Shown: positions 18,634 through 32,480 of the stretch, piece after piece | Numbering within the stretch: the stretch's first letter is position 1 | Layout of the letters: every line of letters begins with the position of its first letter | DNA from: Polyangiaceae bacterium | GTDB lineage: Bacteria > Myxococcota_A > Polyangia > Polyangiales > Polyangiaceae | DNA: 64,000 nt | NCBI GenBank assembly: GCA_016719945.1 | Contig: JADJYE010000014.1 | Coordinates: forward strand, 168,490 to 232,489 | Direction of reading: 5' to 3' | Program-made: the position numbers and the translations under genes | The notes under the pieces: generated by a model | Database searches by the model: none | The model's input: only the letters and a program-made list of their open reading frames with translations | What the model was told of the DNA's origin: nothing

Positions 18634-20064
18634 GTGACCGACCGACGAACGCGGCGCGCGTTCTGCCTCGATCTCTACGACGCCTCGCGTCGCGCCGCGG
18701 CGCTGGCCGGCGTCGGGGCGGCGGCGGCGGTCGCGCTCGCGCCTCGTCGCGCCGAGGCCGCGGCCTTCGACATCTCCGACTCGGACTGGGAAGGCCTGTC
18801 CGAGCTCTACCAGATCGCCAAGACCGAGCTCGGACCCGACCGCGTGAAGCCCGTCGCCGCGCTCGACTGGAGCGACGTCCGCCCGGACGACGGGATCGTC
18901 TTCATCCACCCCACGGAGCCGATCGACTCGACCGAGGCGAGCGAGTTCATGAAGCAGGGTGGCCGGCTCGCGGTGATCGACGACTTCGGCCGTGGCGACG
19001 AGCTCTTGAAGCGCTTCAAGATCGAGCGCGTGCGGCTGCCGGGCCGCCCGGTGGCCGCGCTGCGACAGAACCCCGAGCTGCCCATCGCCGAGCCCTGGCT
19101 CGAGATCTCTCGCGGACAGATCGGCGCGCCCCACCCGGTCGTCGCGAACGTGAAGAGGCTCGTGCTCAACCACCCGATGGCGCTGCTCCACCCGGACCTG
19201 TCGCCGGTCATGAAGGTGCGGCTCGCCGGGTCGGAGGGTGACGCCATCGTCGCGGTCGCGGGTCAGGTCGAGAAGGGGCGGCTGTTCGCAATGAGCGATC
19301 CGTCCGCGCTCATCAACTCCATGCTGCGGTACCCGGGCAACCGAGCGTTCGCGGTGGGCCTCGTGAAGTACCTCGCGAACGACGCCGACCGCGAGGGCGG
19401 GCGGCTCTACATCATCACCAACGCCTACAAACAGGAGGGCTCGGTGGGGGGCGACCGCACGCTGCTCCAGCAGCTGGAGTCGGGCTTGCGCTCGCTCACC
19501 GACAGCCTCGCCGACGCTCGCAAGCAGGGGTTCCCGTCTTGGCTGCTCGCCGTCCTGGCCGCCGGCGCGGTCGCGCTGCTCGGCGTTTGGGTCGCGCGCA
19601 CCTCGGGGCGCCCCTACAAGAGCCCGCTCCCTCGCTACGCGAGATCGACGCCGCTGGTCGCTCGCGGAGGTGTGGTCGGCCGCTTCGCGATGCTCGCTGC
19701 CCCATCGTCGCCGAAGGGACTGGTCCTGCTCGAGCTCAAGAGCGCCCTGTTCGACGCGATCGCCGAGCGATTCTCGCTCGACCCGAGCCCGAGCACCGAC
19801 GCGGTGCTGCGCGCCATTCGAGGCTCGGGGAAGGTCGACGGGACGCTCAGCGCCGATCTCGAGCGCGTGCTCGCGCGGATGCAGCGCACCGAGACGGCGG
19901 TCGTCGCCGGCGCCGCGACGCGCGTCCCCCGGGAGCAGGTCGCGGAGGCTCATCGGGTCGTGCGCGCCGTCATCGACGCGTGCGGCGCACTCGAGCCTGC
20001 GCGGGCGATGGGACGCAGCTACGGCGGCGGCGACATCCAGCCCCCGTCCGAGCGACCGGCCTAG
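18634..20064 (+). CDS. DUF4350-domain membrane protein of a MoxR cluster
   Basis: A 476-residue protein. A hydrophobic Ala-rich N-terminal segment (residues ~20-38) ending A-E-A-A-A looks like a signal or anchor. Then comes a DUF4350-type region with G-G-R-L-A-V-I-D-D-F-G-R-G-D-E-L-L and a single membrane helix at about 302-322 (W-L-L-A-V-L-A-A-G-A-V-A-L-L-G-V), followed by a ~150-residue helical cytoplasmic part. The usual neighbours are MoxR and DUF58 proteins, exactly as found here, so it is likely part of a membrane complex handled by the MoxR ATPase. GTG 18634 is chosen because the upstream extension overlaps the divergent small gene and is non-conserved in character. Confidence 0.75.
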   Translation: MTDRRTRRAFCLDLYDASRRAAALAGVGAAAAVALAPRRAEAAAFDISDSDWEGLSELYQIAKTELGPDRVKPVAALDWSDVRPDDGIVFIHPTEPIDSTEASEFMKQGGRLAVIDDFGRGDELLKRFKIERVRLPGRPVAALRQNPELPIAEPWLEISRGQIGAPHPVVANVKRLVLNHPMALLHPDLSPVMKVRLAGSEGDAIVAVAGQVEKGRLFAMSDPSALINSMLRYPGNRAFAVGLVKYLANDADREGGRLYIITNAYKQEGSVGGDRTLLQQLESGLRSLTDSLADARKQGFPSWLLAVLAAGAVALLGVWVARTSGRPYKSPLPRYARSTPLVARGGVVGRFAMLAAPSSPKGLVLLELKSALFDAIAERFSLDPSPSTDAVLRAIRGSGKVDGTLSADLERVLARMQRTETAVVAGAATRVPREQVAEAHRVVRAVIDACGALEPARAMGRSYGGGDIQPPSERPA

Positions 20065-20146
20065 CGAGGCCGCAGGCCGCTTCCGTCACCCCTCACGTTC
20101 GGTTACGACTCTCCCGCCACCCACCCCACCAAGGAGCCCCACGAGG

Positions 20147-21121
20147 ATGACGCAGCAGCCCGCCACCATCGACGAAATCGCCGCGGCACGCGAGCGCCTG
20201 GAGCTCGTCCGGCGTGAGGTGATGCGGGTCTACGTGGGCAGCCCGCGCGTCATCGATCTGCTGCTGACGACCTTGCTCGCGCAAGGCCACGCCCTGCTCG
20301 AAGGCGTGCCCGGCGTCGCCAAGACGACCCTGGTGAAGGCCTTCGCGACGACCCTCGGCGCCAGCGTCCGGCGCATCCAGTTCACCCCCGATCTGCTGCC
20401 CGCGGACATCACCGGCACCTACGTGCTGTCCCCGAAGGACCAGACGTTCACGCTGCGCCCCGGGCCGGTGTTCGCGAACGTGGTGCTCGCCGACGAGATC
20501 AACCGCGCCCCCGCGAAGACCCAGTCGGCGCTGCTCGAGGCGATGCAAGAGCGCCAGGTCACCATCGAGGGCGACCGCTTCGAGCTGCCCGCGCCCTTCA
20601 TGGTGCTCGCCACGCAGAACCCCGTCGATCTCGAGGGCACGTACCCGCTCCCGGAGGCGCAGATCGATCGCTTCCTCGTGCGCATCATGATCGGCTACCC
20701 GACCCACAAGGACGAGGTCGCGATGGTGCGCGCTCACAACGCGACGACGCCCAAGTCGAGCTCCGTGATCAACGTCACCGAGCTGCTCGCCCTGCAGGCG
20801 CTCGCCCGCCGCATCCACCTGGACGACGACCTGTACGAATATTCGGTGAGCCTGACCTCCTTCACGCGCTCCCACCCCCGGATCGTGCTGGGCGCCTCGC
20901 CGCGCGCGACGCTCGGGCTCATCCAGGCCGCGAAGAGCGCCGCCCTGCTGGCGGGGCGCGCCTTCGTCACCCCGGACGACGTGCGAGGCGTCGCCCACAG
21001 CGTGCTCGGCCACCGGCTGGTGTTGACGCCCGAGATGGAGGGCGATCCGAAGGCCCGGGACGGCCTCATCGACGAGGCCCTCCAGCGCATCGGGTACCGG
21101 CGCGCCGTGCGCCCGGTCTGA
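20147..21121 (+). CDS. MoxR-family AAA+ ATPase
   Basis: A 324-residue AAA+ chaperone-like ATPase. Walker A is G-V-P-G-V-A-K-T at 53-60, Walker B V-L-A-D-E-I-N-R at 113-120 with the family-typical A-P-A-K-T-Q-S-A-L-L-E-A-M-Q-E after it, and a C-terminal lid with S-P-R-A-T-L. MoxR proteins usually act on vWA or DUF58 partners in the maturation or assembly of enzyme complexes; the DUF58 gene follows after 6 bases. ATG 20147 has AAGGAG 10 bases upstream. The three-gene order DUF4350-MoxR-DUF58 supports one operon. Confidence 0.9.
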   Translation: MTQQPATIDEIAAARERLELVRREVMRVYVGSPRVIDLLLTTLLAQGHALLEGVPGVAKTTLVKAFATTLGASVRRIQFTPDLLPADITGTYVLSPKDQTFTLRPGPVFANVVLADEINRAPAKTQSALLEAMQERQVTIEGDRFELPAPFMVLATQNPVDLEGTYPLPEAQIDRFLVRIMIGYPTHKDEVAMVRAHNATTPKSSSVINVTELLALQALARRIHLDDDLYEYSVSLTSFTRSHPRIVLGASPRATLGLIQAAKSAALLAGRAFVTPDDVRGVAHSVLGHRLVLTPEMEGDPKARDGLIDEALQRIGYRRAVRPV

Positions 21122-21127
21122 CGCCCC

Positions 21128-22804
21128 ATGCAGCTCTACCCGACGCGCCCGGCCGCCCACCTCGCGATCGCCTCGATCGCGGTGAGCGCGGTCGGGGTCG
21201 TGACGAGCCAAGCCGCGATCGTCGCGTGGGGCGGCGCGCTGCTGCTCGCCGTCGCCATCGCCCGGGCGGTCACGCTGGTGTCGGTTGCCCGCATCCGCGC
21301 GGCGGGCTTCGAGATGTTGTGGAGCCAGAGCCGGCGCATGGTCCGCACCGTGCGCGGCTCGCAGATCGAGATCGAGGCCGAGGTTCGCAACCGCGACACG
21401 CTCGCGGCCCGCTACGTCAAGCTGCGCGCGCTCGCGTCCCCCAACCTCGACGTGCGGCTCGATCCTCCCGCGGGCGAGGTCACCGCAACCGGTCGCCTCA
21501 AGGTGAAGGTCACGGTGAGGACCCCGCGCGTCGGCCAGCACGGCGTGTACGGCCTGGCGCTCGAGGTCCGTGGCTCGCCCGGAATGTTCGAGGTCCCCCT
21601 CACCTTCGCCAACCCGTACGGCATCGAGGTCGCGCCGCGACCGATGAGCGCCTACCTACAGACCGGCCGCGGCGGCCCCAGCCTGCTGATGGCGCCGAGC
21701 GGGCGCGCCGGCCGCAACCGCGGAGACGGCACCAGCCTCCGCGAGCTGCGCGAGCACCAGCCCGGAGATCCCTTCCGTCGCATCGCGTGGAAGGCGACCG
21801 CCCGCCGCGGAAAGCTGCTCGTGCGCGAGTTCGAGCGCGAGGAGCGGGACGTCGTGTGGATCATCCTCGACGTCTCGGTCGAGCTCTGGTCGGGTCCCCT
21901 GGGGCGCGCCCCGCTCGATCTGTTCATCGACGAGGCGGCCGCGTATGCGTCGCGGCACCTGACGCGCGGCGACCGCGTGGGGCTCGCGGTATACGCGACC
22001 ACCCAGCGGCTCATGCTCGCGCCCGACGGCGGCTCCCAGCAGGCCCACAAGATCCAGCACGCCCTCTTGACGGCCGCCGCGACGATCGACGCTTCGCGCT
22101 CCGACCTCGACGAGCTCGACGTCGCGGTCCGCGTCATCGAGCACCTCAGACCGCTCGACGACCGAGGCCTCGCGGACGTGAGGCGCGGCGACCTCGACAA
22201 GCTCGCCCAGCGCGCCGACGCGATGCGCGCGCGCGCTCCGTTCCGCGTGAAGAGCCCCGAGGGGCGCACCCAGCGCGACGCCGCCCTCCGGCGCTACCTC
22301 GCGTGCTTCGGCATCGACTCGCCTCCGAAGAGCTCGAGCGACCGCGCCGCCGTGAGCGACTCGCTGATCAAGACGATCGCCGCGATCTCCCAGGGCAAGC
22401 CGCGGCCGAGCCTCGTGCACGTGCTGGGCAGCGCCCCAGAAGCCACCTTCATGCCGCAGCTGTCGACGGTCGTCGGCCGGCTCCGACGCCTCGGCACGGT
22501 CGTGTCGTGGGCCCTGCCGCTGTACGAGCCTGGGCTCACCCCACCGTGGGTCGTCAGGGTCCCCACCGATGACGAGATCGAGGTCGGCGCGACGGAGGCG
22601 ACGGCGCTCGATCCGATCGCCCCGCACGCGGCCGACGCCGTGCGCGTGCGCGCGCTCGTCGCACAGAAGCGCAGCGAGCAGGGCCTGATGAGGATGGGGA
22701 TCCGCGTGGGGCACGTGCGCCCCGGCTTCCGGGTCAAGGCGGAGCGCGAAGAGGCCCGCGAAGAAGGCGCTGCGAGCGAGGTCGCCGGCGCGCCCCCGGC
22801 CTGA
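21128..22804 (+). CDS. DUF58-domain protein, MoxR partner
   Basis: A 558-residue protein with two N-terminal membrane helices (residues ~10-50), a beta-rich extracytoplasmic-like segment, then the DUF58 signature L-R-E-H-Q-P-G-D-P-F-R-R-I-A-W-K-A-T-A-R-R near 205-225. This is followed by a vWA-like fold (V-V-W-I-I-L-D-V-S-V-E-L-W). It is expected to work with the MoxR ATPase upstream. About 100 residues of the vWA part (R-G-L-A-D-V-R-R-G onward) look inserted relative to shorter homologues. Its stop is 3 bases before rsmA, so rsmA is probably translated from the same message. Confidence 0.85.
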   Translation: MQLYPTRPAAHLAIASIAVSAVGVVTSQAAIVAWGGALLLAVAIARAVTLVSVARIRAAGFEMLWSQSRRMVRTVRGSQIEIEAEVRNRDTLAARYVKLRALASPNLDVRLDPPAGEVTATGRLKVKVTVRTPRVGQHGVYGLALEVRGSPGMFEVPLTFANPYGIEVAPRPMSAYLQTGRGGPSLLMAPSGRAGRNRGDGTSLRELREHQPGDPFRRIAWKATARRGKLLVREFEREERDVVWIILDVSVELWSGPLGRAPLDLFIDEAAAYASRHLTRGDRVGLAVYATTQRLMLAPDGGSQQAHKIQHALLTAAATIDASRSDLDELDVAVRVIEHLRPLDDRGLADVRRGDLDKLAQRADAMRARAPFRVKSPEGRTQRDAALRRYLACFGIDSPPKSSSDRAAVSDSLIKTIAAISQGKPRPSLVHVLGSAPEATFMPQLSTVVGRLRRLGTVVSWALPLYEPGLTPPWVVRVPTDDEIEVGATEATALDPIAPHAADAVRVRALVAQKRSEQGLMRMGIRVGHVRPGFRVKAEREEAREEGAASEVAGAPPA

Positions 22805-22807
22805 CGG

Positions 22808-23644
22808 ATGGAGAAGCTCCCCAGCGCGATCGCCCTGCTCCGAGAGCACGGCCTGTCTCCGAAGAAGGCGTTCGGCCAGAATTTCTTGATGGACGCGAGC
22901 GCCTGCCGCCGGATCGCCGAGGCGGCGTGCCCCGCACGAGGCACGGTCCTCGAGATCGGCCCAGGGCTGGGGGCGCTCACCGCGCCGCTGTTGGAGCGAG
23001 CGGACACGGTGCTGGTCATCGAGCGAGATCGCGACCTCGTCCCTGTGCTCGCGCGGGTGTTCGCCCGAGAGATCGAGGCGGGTCGTCTCACCGTCGTCGA
23101 GGGCGACGCGATGGGCGCCGATTGGGCGTCGCTGCTCGCGCGCGGTCCGCGCCCGCGCGCGCTCGCGGGAAACCTGCCTTACCTGCTCACGGGCGCGTTC
23201 CTCGAGCGAGCGGTCGAGCTCGCGCCGGCGATCGACCGCGCCGTCTTCATGGTGCAGCTCGAGGTCGCCGAGCGCCTCCTCTCCCGCCCCGGAACCAAGG
23301 AGTACGGCGCCCTCACCGTCTTCGTGCGCGCCGCGTTCGACGTCGAGCGCGCGCTCGTCGTCAAGCGCGGCTCGTTCCACCCGAGGCCCGAGGTCGACTC
23401 CGCGGTCGTCGCGCTCACGCCGCGGGTGCCCCGGATCGAAGAGACGCCGGCGTTCCGACAGCTCGTCAAGGCTGCGTTCGGGCAGCGCCGCAAGACGCTG
23501 CGCAACGCCTGGCGCGCGACGAGCCTCGACTTCGAGCGCATCGAGACGTCCGCCGCGGCCGCGGGCATCGATCTCGGCCGCCGCGGCGAGACGCTCGCCC
23601 CCGAGGACTTCGAGCGCGTCGCGGCGGGTCTCGCCCACCACTAG
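22808..23644 (+). CDS. rsmA: 16S rRNA (adenine1518/1519-N6)-dimethyltransferase
   Basis: Dimethylates two adjacent adenosines near the 3' end of 16S rRNA during 30S maturation (KsgA/RsmA). The 278-residue protein has K-A-F-G-Q-N-F-L near the start, the SAM-binding motif L-E-I-G-P-G-L-G-A-L-T, the acidic V-I-E-R-D-R-D, G-D-A-M, and the catalytic-pocket N-L-P-Y; H-P-R-P-E-V-D-S-A-V follows, typical of the family. Length is normal. It closes the DUF4350-MoxR-DUF58 run and is followed after 90 bases by atpD. Confidence 0.95.
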   Translation: MEKLPSAIALLREHGLSPKKAFGQNFLMDASACRRIAEAACPARGTVLEIGPGLGALTAPLLERADTVLVIERDRDLVPVLARVFAREIEAGRLTVVEGDAMGADWASLLARGPRPRALAGNLPYLLTGAFLERAVELAPAIDRAVFMVQLEVAERLLSRPGTKEYGALTVFVRAAFDVERALVVKRGSFHPRPEVDSAVVALTPRVPRIEETPAFRQLVKAAFGQRRKTLRNAWRATSLDFERIETSAAAAGIDLGRRGETLAPEDFERVAAGLAHH

Positions 23645-23734
23645 ACAGACTGCTAGTCATGCCGGCCTAGAAGTGGTAACAGCGCCGCCACGCGTGGGCC
23701 CTGTCCCCGCTCAACCCGAGGAGATTCGCGCATC

Positions 23735-25176
<1,442 letters not shown>

Positions 25177-25179
25177 GCC

Positions 25180-25718
25180 ATGGCAGACCTCATCCGACTC
25201 GAGATCGTCACGCCTACCGGCGTCGCCTACTCACGCGACGTCGCCGAGGTCGACATCCCGACCTTGACGGGCGAGGTCGGCGTCCTGCCAGGCCACGTCC
25301 CCACGCTGTTCGCCATCCGCATCGGCATCGTGACGGCGCGCCCGCTGGGCGGGTCCGACGAGCCGGCGCGCTTCGCGGTGGCTCACGGCGTCCTCGAGGT
25401 GACCCAAGACAAGGCGATCCTCCTCGCAGAGCGCTTCGCCCGCAAAGAGGACATCGACGTCGTCGCGACGCGCGCCCGGTTCAAGGAGGTCGACGACGAG
25501 GTCGTCAGCTGGACCGGCGAGCTCGACGACCCGAAGCGCAAGGAGCTGATCGAGGAGGAGCAGTGGCTCGCGACCGCCCTCGAGCTGATCGGAGATCCGC
25601 CGCCGCCGGCGATGCGTGAGCTGACTCGCTTCCAGGCCAAAGAGGTCGACGAGGTCATCATCGAGGCGGTGGGCGCCGAGGGCGGCACGCCCGAAGGGCT
25701 CGGCGAATCGCGTAGAGA

Positions 25719-25722
<4 letters not shown>
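25180..25722 (+). CDS. atpC: ATP synthase F1 subunit epsilon, C-terminally extended
   Basis: Central-stalk subunit that couples rotation to catalysis and can inhibit ATP hydrolysis. The N-terminal beta-sandwich is clear: L-E-I-V-T-P-T-G, the V-D-I-P-T-L-T-G-E-V-G-V-L-P-G-H-V-P block, and G-V-L-E-V. At 180 residues it is about 40 longer than usual; the extra length is an acidic helical tail (K-R-K-E-L-I-E-E-E-Q-W-L) in place of the short inhibitory helices. It begins 3 bases after atpD. Its TGA overlaps a GTG (GTGA at 25719-25722) that is the likely dnaG start. Confidence 0.9.
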
Positions 25723-27666
<1,944 letters not shown>

Positions 27667-27757
27667 CGAGGTCGGGTGGCATCGCTGGGGGACGCCGCCA
27701 AGCTGAAGCGGTTCGGCAGACTCTGGGCCTTTCTTGCAATTTCTGGTAGTCAGGCCG

Positions 27758-27790
27758 CGCTACGAGCGAGCGTAGGCCTCGGTTTTTTCG
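27758..27790 (+). terminator. Weak intrinsic-terminator-like hairpin before rpoD
   Basis: CTACG (27760-27764) and CGTAG (27771-27775) can pair, followed by CCTCGG and six T (27783-27788). It lies in the 191-base dnaG-rpoD gap, where it could attenuate read-through. The stem is short, so this is tentative; nothing else distinctive is seen in this gap. Confidence 0.3.
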
Positions 27791-27857
27791 CGCGGGGGCC
27801 GGCCTCGCGCATCGTACGCGGCGCGGACCTCCGAGCCGCCAAGTGGAGTGAGACGGG

Positions 27858-30013
<2,156 letters not shown>

Positions 30014-30017
<4 letters not shown>

Positions 30018-30376
30018 GCGCCGCGGCGCACCTCTCGCCGTCGAAGAGTGCGCTCGGGTTCGTGGTCGTCGCGCTCGCCCTCGCCCCCATCGGGGGCGGG
30101 TGCGGCAAGACGATGACGAAGGACGACTGCGACCGCGTCGCGAAGCACATCCGCGGGGTCTGGGACAGCGAGGCCGAGCGCGCCGCGCCCGAGAAGGGCG
30201 AGCGGAGCGCTCGCGCCATGAACGTCATCAAGACCGAGGGCGACAAGATGGAGACCGAGTGGCGGGGGATCTGCGAGCGCGAGATCGAGGGCCGCAAGGT
30301 CGACCCGCACGAGGTCGACTGCTTCCTCGCCGCCAAGACCATCGACGAGGTCCAGCGCTGCGCCGGAAAGAAGTGA
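30014..30376 (+). CDS. Small Cys-containing lipoprotein
   Basis: A 120-residue predicted lipoprotein: hydrophobic stretch A-L-G-F-V-V-V-A-L-A-L-A-P-I-G-G-G-C with the lipidated Cys after two Gly. The mature part is charged and helical, with four further Cys (D-D-C-D, G-I-C-E, V-D-C-F, Q-R-C-A) that could form two disulfides. No family recognised. Its GTG overlaps the rpoD stop (GTGA at 30014-30017), so translation is probably coupled to rpoD, an unusual linkage for an envelope protein. It stops 16 bases before the convergent rhomboid-like gene. Confidence 0.65.
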
Positions 30377-30392
30377 GCCGCGCGGGGCGCGC

Positions 30393-31184
30393 TCAGTTCA
30401 GCATCGATTTGTCGGGCTTCTTCGACTGGCCGCCCTCGATCACCTGCAGGTGAGCCGGCCGCCCGCGGCCCCGGGCCGGGCTGCCCTTCCCTGCCCCCGA
30501 GAGCGCCGCAGCGCGGGCCTGTAGCCTGCCGAGCCGCCACTCGAGGTACCTGCGCCGCACCGGCGAGCCCTCGGCGAACAGGAAGCCCGCGAGCATGCCC
30601 CCGAAGGGCGTCACCAGGCCCTCGCGCCGCTGCTCCATCGCGAGCACGTACAGGACGTTCATCGCGAGCACGAACAGGATCATCCCGAAGCCGCTGATGG
30701 GCAGCACGAAGAAGAGGCGCACCTGTTGGCCTCGGAACGACAGCGCCCACGCGACCGCGATCGCGTCGATGACCCCGAGGGCCCCGAAGAACGCGGGCTG
30801 GTGCAGCGTGGGGATCAGCCAGCCGAAGACGACCTGGAGGGCGGCCGCGAACACGCCCGACCCGAGCAAGAACACCAGAAAGCGTCGCGGGCCCCAGCGC
30901 TCCTCGAGCGACGCGCCGAGGAAGTAGAGCCCAAACAGCGTGGTGAGCAGGTGGCCGACGCTGCCCGGCCCGGTCGGTTGGTGGACCAGGAACGTCGTGA
31001 AGAGGCGCCACACCTCACCGCGCAGGATGTCGTCCGAGCCGACGACCCACAGGAAGATCTCCTGCCCCGCGCTGCCCCAGTTGATCGCGCTCGCGAACAG
31101 CACCCAGATCGCGGTGACGGCGATCATCGCGCCGATCAGGGCGCGACCCGGTTTGGGGAGACCGAAGCTCACCTGCTCTCGCAT
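30393..31184 (-). CDS. Rhomboid-family membrane protein without catalytic Ser/His
   Basis: A 263-residue polytopic protein with the rhomboid layout: a helix, a periplasmic loop with L-R-G-E-V-W-R-L-F-T-T-F-L-V-H (the usual W-R-x-x-T region, ~57-68), a hydrophobic G-L-Y-F-L-G-A-S-L-E helix, and a late G-G-M-L-A-G-F-L-F helix. In active rhomboid proteases the fourth helix has G-x-S-G and the sixth a His. Here the equivalents are G-A-L-G (134-137) and V-T-P-F-G-G (191-196), so serine and histidine are both absent. It is likely a pseudoprotease that binds membrane proteins rather than cleaving them. The tail after ~205 is basic and cytoplasmic. Confidence 0.75.
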   Translation of the reverse strand: MREQVSFGLPKPGRALIGAMIAVTAIWVLFASAINWGSAGQEIFLWVVGSDDILRGEVWRLFTTFLVHQPTGPGSVGHLLTTLFGLYFLGASLEERWGPRRFLVFLLGSGVFAAALQVVFGWLIPTLHQPAFFGALGVIDAIAVAWALSFRGQQVRLFFVLPISGFGMILFVLAMNVLYVLAMEQRREGLVTPFGGMLAGFLFAEGSPVRRRYLEWRLGRLQARAAALSGAGKGSPARGRGRPAHLQVIEGGQSKKPDKSMLN

Positions 31185-31217
31185 CCGCGAGCAACGTAGC
31201 AGGGCCCAGGCCCGCGG

Positions 31218-31553
31218 TCAGGCGGCGCGGCGGAGCTTGTCGTGCCCGGACGCCGAGGACGAGCGCCGCCGCACGTCGACGACCGCCTGGCCTCGCAGGG
31301 CCTCGGCGATCGCCAGCCCGGCGAGCGTGAGGCGGAGGCGGAGCGCGTCGAGGAAGCCTTGCGCGTGCAGCTCGGACACGACCGCGCGGACGTCGACCTT
31401 GCGCACGCCGACCTGGCGGGCGAGCTCTTCGAGGGAGATGGCTCGCCCTCGCCGCTGCGACCTGGATATCGCGCGCATCACGTGGATCGCGAGCACGTCA
31501 GGCTGGGGGCGCCGATCCTGCTGAACCGTGGGGGTGATTCGCGTCATGATCAT
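31218..31553 (-). CDS. Small winged-helix DNA-binding-like protein
   Basis: A 111-residue basic protein with a probable winged helix: helix I-H-V-M-R-A-I-S-R-S-Q-R, then I-S-L-E-E-L-A-R-Q-V-G-V-R-K-V-D-V-R-A-V-V-S-E-L-H-A-Q-G-F-L, reading as an HTH with recognition helix, and a wing L-R-L-R-L-T-L-A-G. Its tail is Arg/Ser-rich. It lies divergent from the M50 protease gene with an AT-rich, palindrome-containing spacer between them, so it may regulate that gene or itself. Start is ATG 31553 or ATG 31547; no strong ribosome site is visible. Confidence 0.55.
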   Translation of the reverse strand: MIMTRITPTVQQDRRPQPDVLAIHVMRAISRSQRRGRAISLEELARQVGVRKVDVRAVVSELHAQGFLDALRLRLTLAGLAIAEALRGQAVVDVRRRSSSASGHDKLRRAA

Positions 31554-31589
31554 TTTCTTGCGTCTGCCTCGTGCAACCGCAAGGCCAGC

Positions 31590-31645
31590 GGCATCATTTC
31601 ATTAAGCGATCTTAAGCACTTATATAAGAGCGCGCCGGCGCGCCG
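31590..31645 (+). promoter_or_regulatory. AT-rich divergent spacer with TTAAGC repeat and GC palindrome
   Basis: The spacer between the winged-helix gene and the M50 gene contains TTAAGC twice with a 10-base period (around 31603-31618), then TATATAAG, and immediately after it a perfect 14-base palindrome GCGCGCCGGCGCGC (31630-31643). Such AT content is rare in this window. A promoter with an overlapping operator for the neighbouring winged-helix protein is a reasonable inference. Confidence 0.4.
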
Positions 31646-31662
31646 TTGACCCGAGGGGGGCG

Positions 31663-32382
31663 GTGGCTCAGCCTGTCGAAGGCATGCGAGGGACGTGGAC
31701 CATCGGCCGCTTCCGCGGCGCCCCGATCGCCCTGCACTGGTCGCTGCCGCTCGGCGCCCTGTTCTTCGGACGCTTCGGCTGGGTCCCCGGCTTCTGGCTC
31801 GCCTTCGCCCTGGTGATCCTGGTGCACGAGCTCGGTCACGCGCTCGTGGTGCGCCTGACCGGCAACACGGTCGTGCACGTGCTCGTGCACGGCCTCGGGG
31901 GGGAGTGCCGCTGGGACGGCGATCCGACGCGCCTCGAGCGCGCGTGCATCGCGTGGGGCGGCGTGTGGGCGCAGCTCGTGTTGGCGGCGGTCGCCTTCAC
32001 GCTGCTGCTCATCGCGCCTCCCTCCTCGCTGTTCACGGCCGAGCTGCTGCACGGCCTGACGTGGTCGAACCTGTTCCTCGCGGCCTTCAACCTCATCCCC
32101 ATCCCGCCCTTCGACGGCGCCGAGGCGTGGAAGCTGCCCGGCCTGCTCCGGGAGCGCTGGCGCAAGCGGCGCCTCAAGACCGCGCGCCACACGCCGACGC
32201 CGGCGATGCGGCCAGCGCCGACCGTGAAGGTGCTGCCCTTCCCCAAGAAGGTCGACAGAGCCGAGGCGTTCCCGGTGGAGGACGAAGGTCCGCTCAGCGC
32301 GGAGGCACGCCGCATCGTGCAAGAGGCAGCGGAGATCGCGAAGCGGGCCGCGCGCGAAGAGGCGGAGAAGAAGAGGCGCTGA
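31663..32382 (+). CDS. Site-2-protease-like M50 metalloprotease
   Basis: A 239-residue membrane protein. The zinc motif H-E-L-G-H is at 55-59 inside a hydrophobic helix and the second zinc-ligand region N-L-I-P-I-P-P-F-D-G is at 143-152, together defining the M50 intramembrane metalloprotease fold. Four to five membrane segments precede a ~85-residue charged cytoplasmic tail ending in Glu/Lys/Arg-rich helix. Enzymes of this family cleave within membranes, for example anti-sigma factors, but no PDZ domain or partner is seen. Start is GTG 31663. The porin and kdp genes follow on the same strand after about 100 bases. Confidence 0.8.
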   Translation: MAQPVEGMRGTWTIGRFRGAPIALHWSLPLGALFFGRFGWVPGFWLAFALVILVHELGHALVVRLTGNTVVHVLVHGLGGECRWDGDPTRLERACIAWGGVWAQLVLAAVAFTLLLIAPPSSLFTAELLHGLTWSNLFLAAFNLIPIPPFDGAEAWKLPGLLRERWRKRRLKTARHTPTPAMRPAPTVKVLPFPKKVDRAEAFPVEDEGPLSAEARRIVQEAAEIAKRAAREEAEKKRR

Positions 32383-32393
32383 AGGCGGGGACG

Positions 32394-32434
32394 GTCTTGA
32401 TGCCGTCTTGATGACGGGACGAGCGGCCTTGAGG
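32394..32434 (+). promoter_or_regulatory. Direct repeats resembling a KdpE-type operator
   Basis: GTCTTGATG occurs at 32394-32402 and again at 32405-32413, exactly 11 bases apart, with a related GCCTTGAGG at 32426-32434, 21 bases further. One- and two-turn spacing of short direct repeats is typical of OmpR-family response regulators. The site lies 50-90 bases upstream of the porin-kdp operon that encodes the OmpR-family regulator KdpE, so autoregulation is inferred. Confidence 0.45.
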
Positions 32435-32480
32435 GGGTGCTGACTCGCGGCGCGCTACGTCTAGCCGCGAGGGAACGAAC

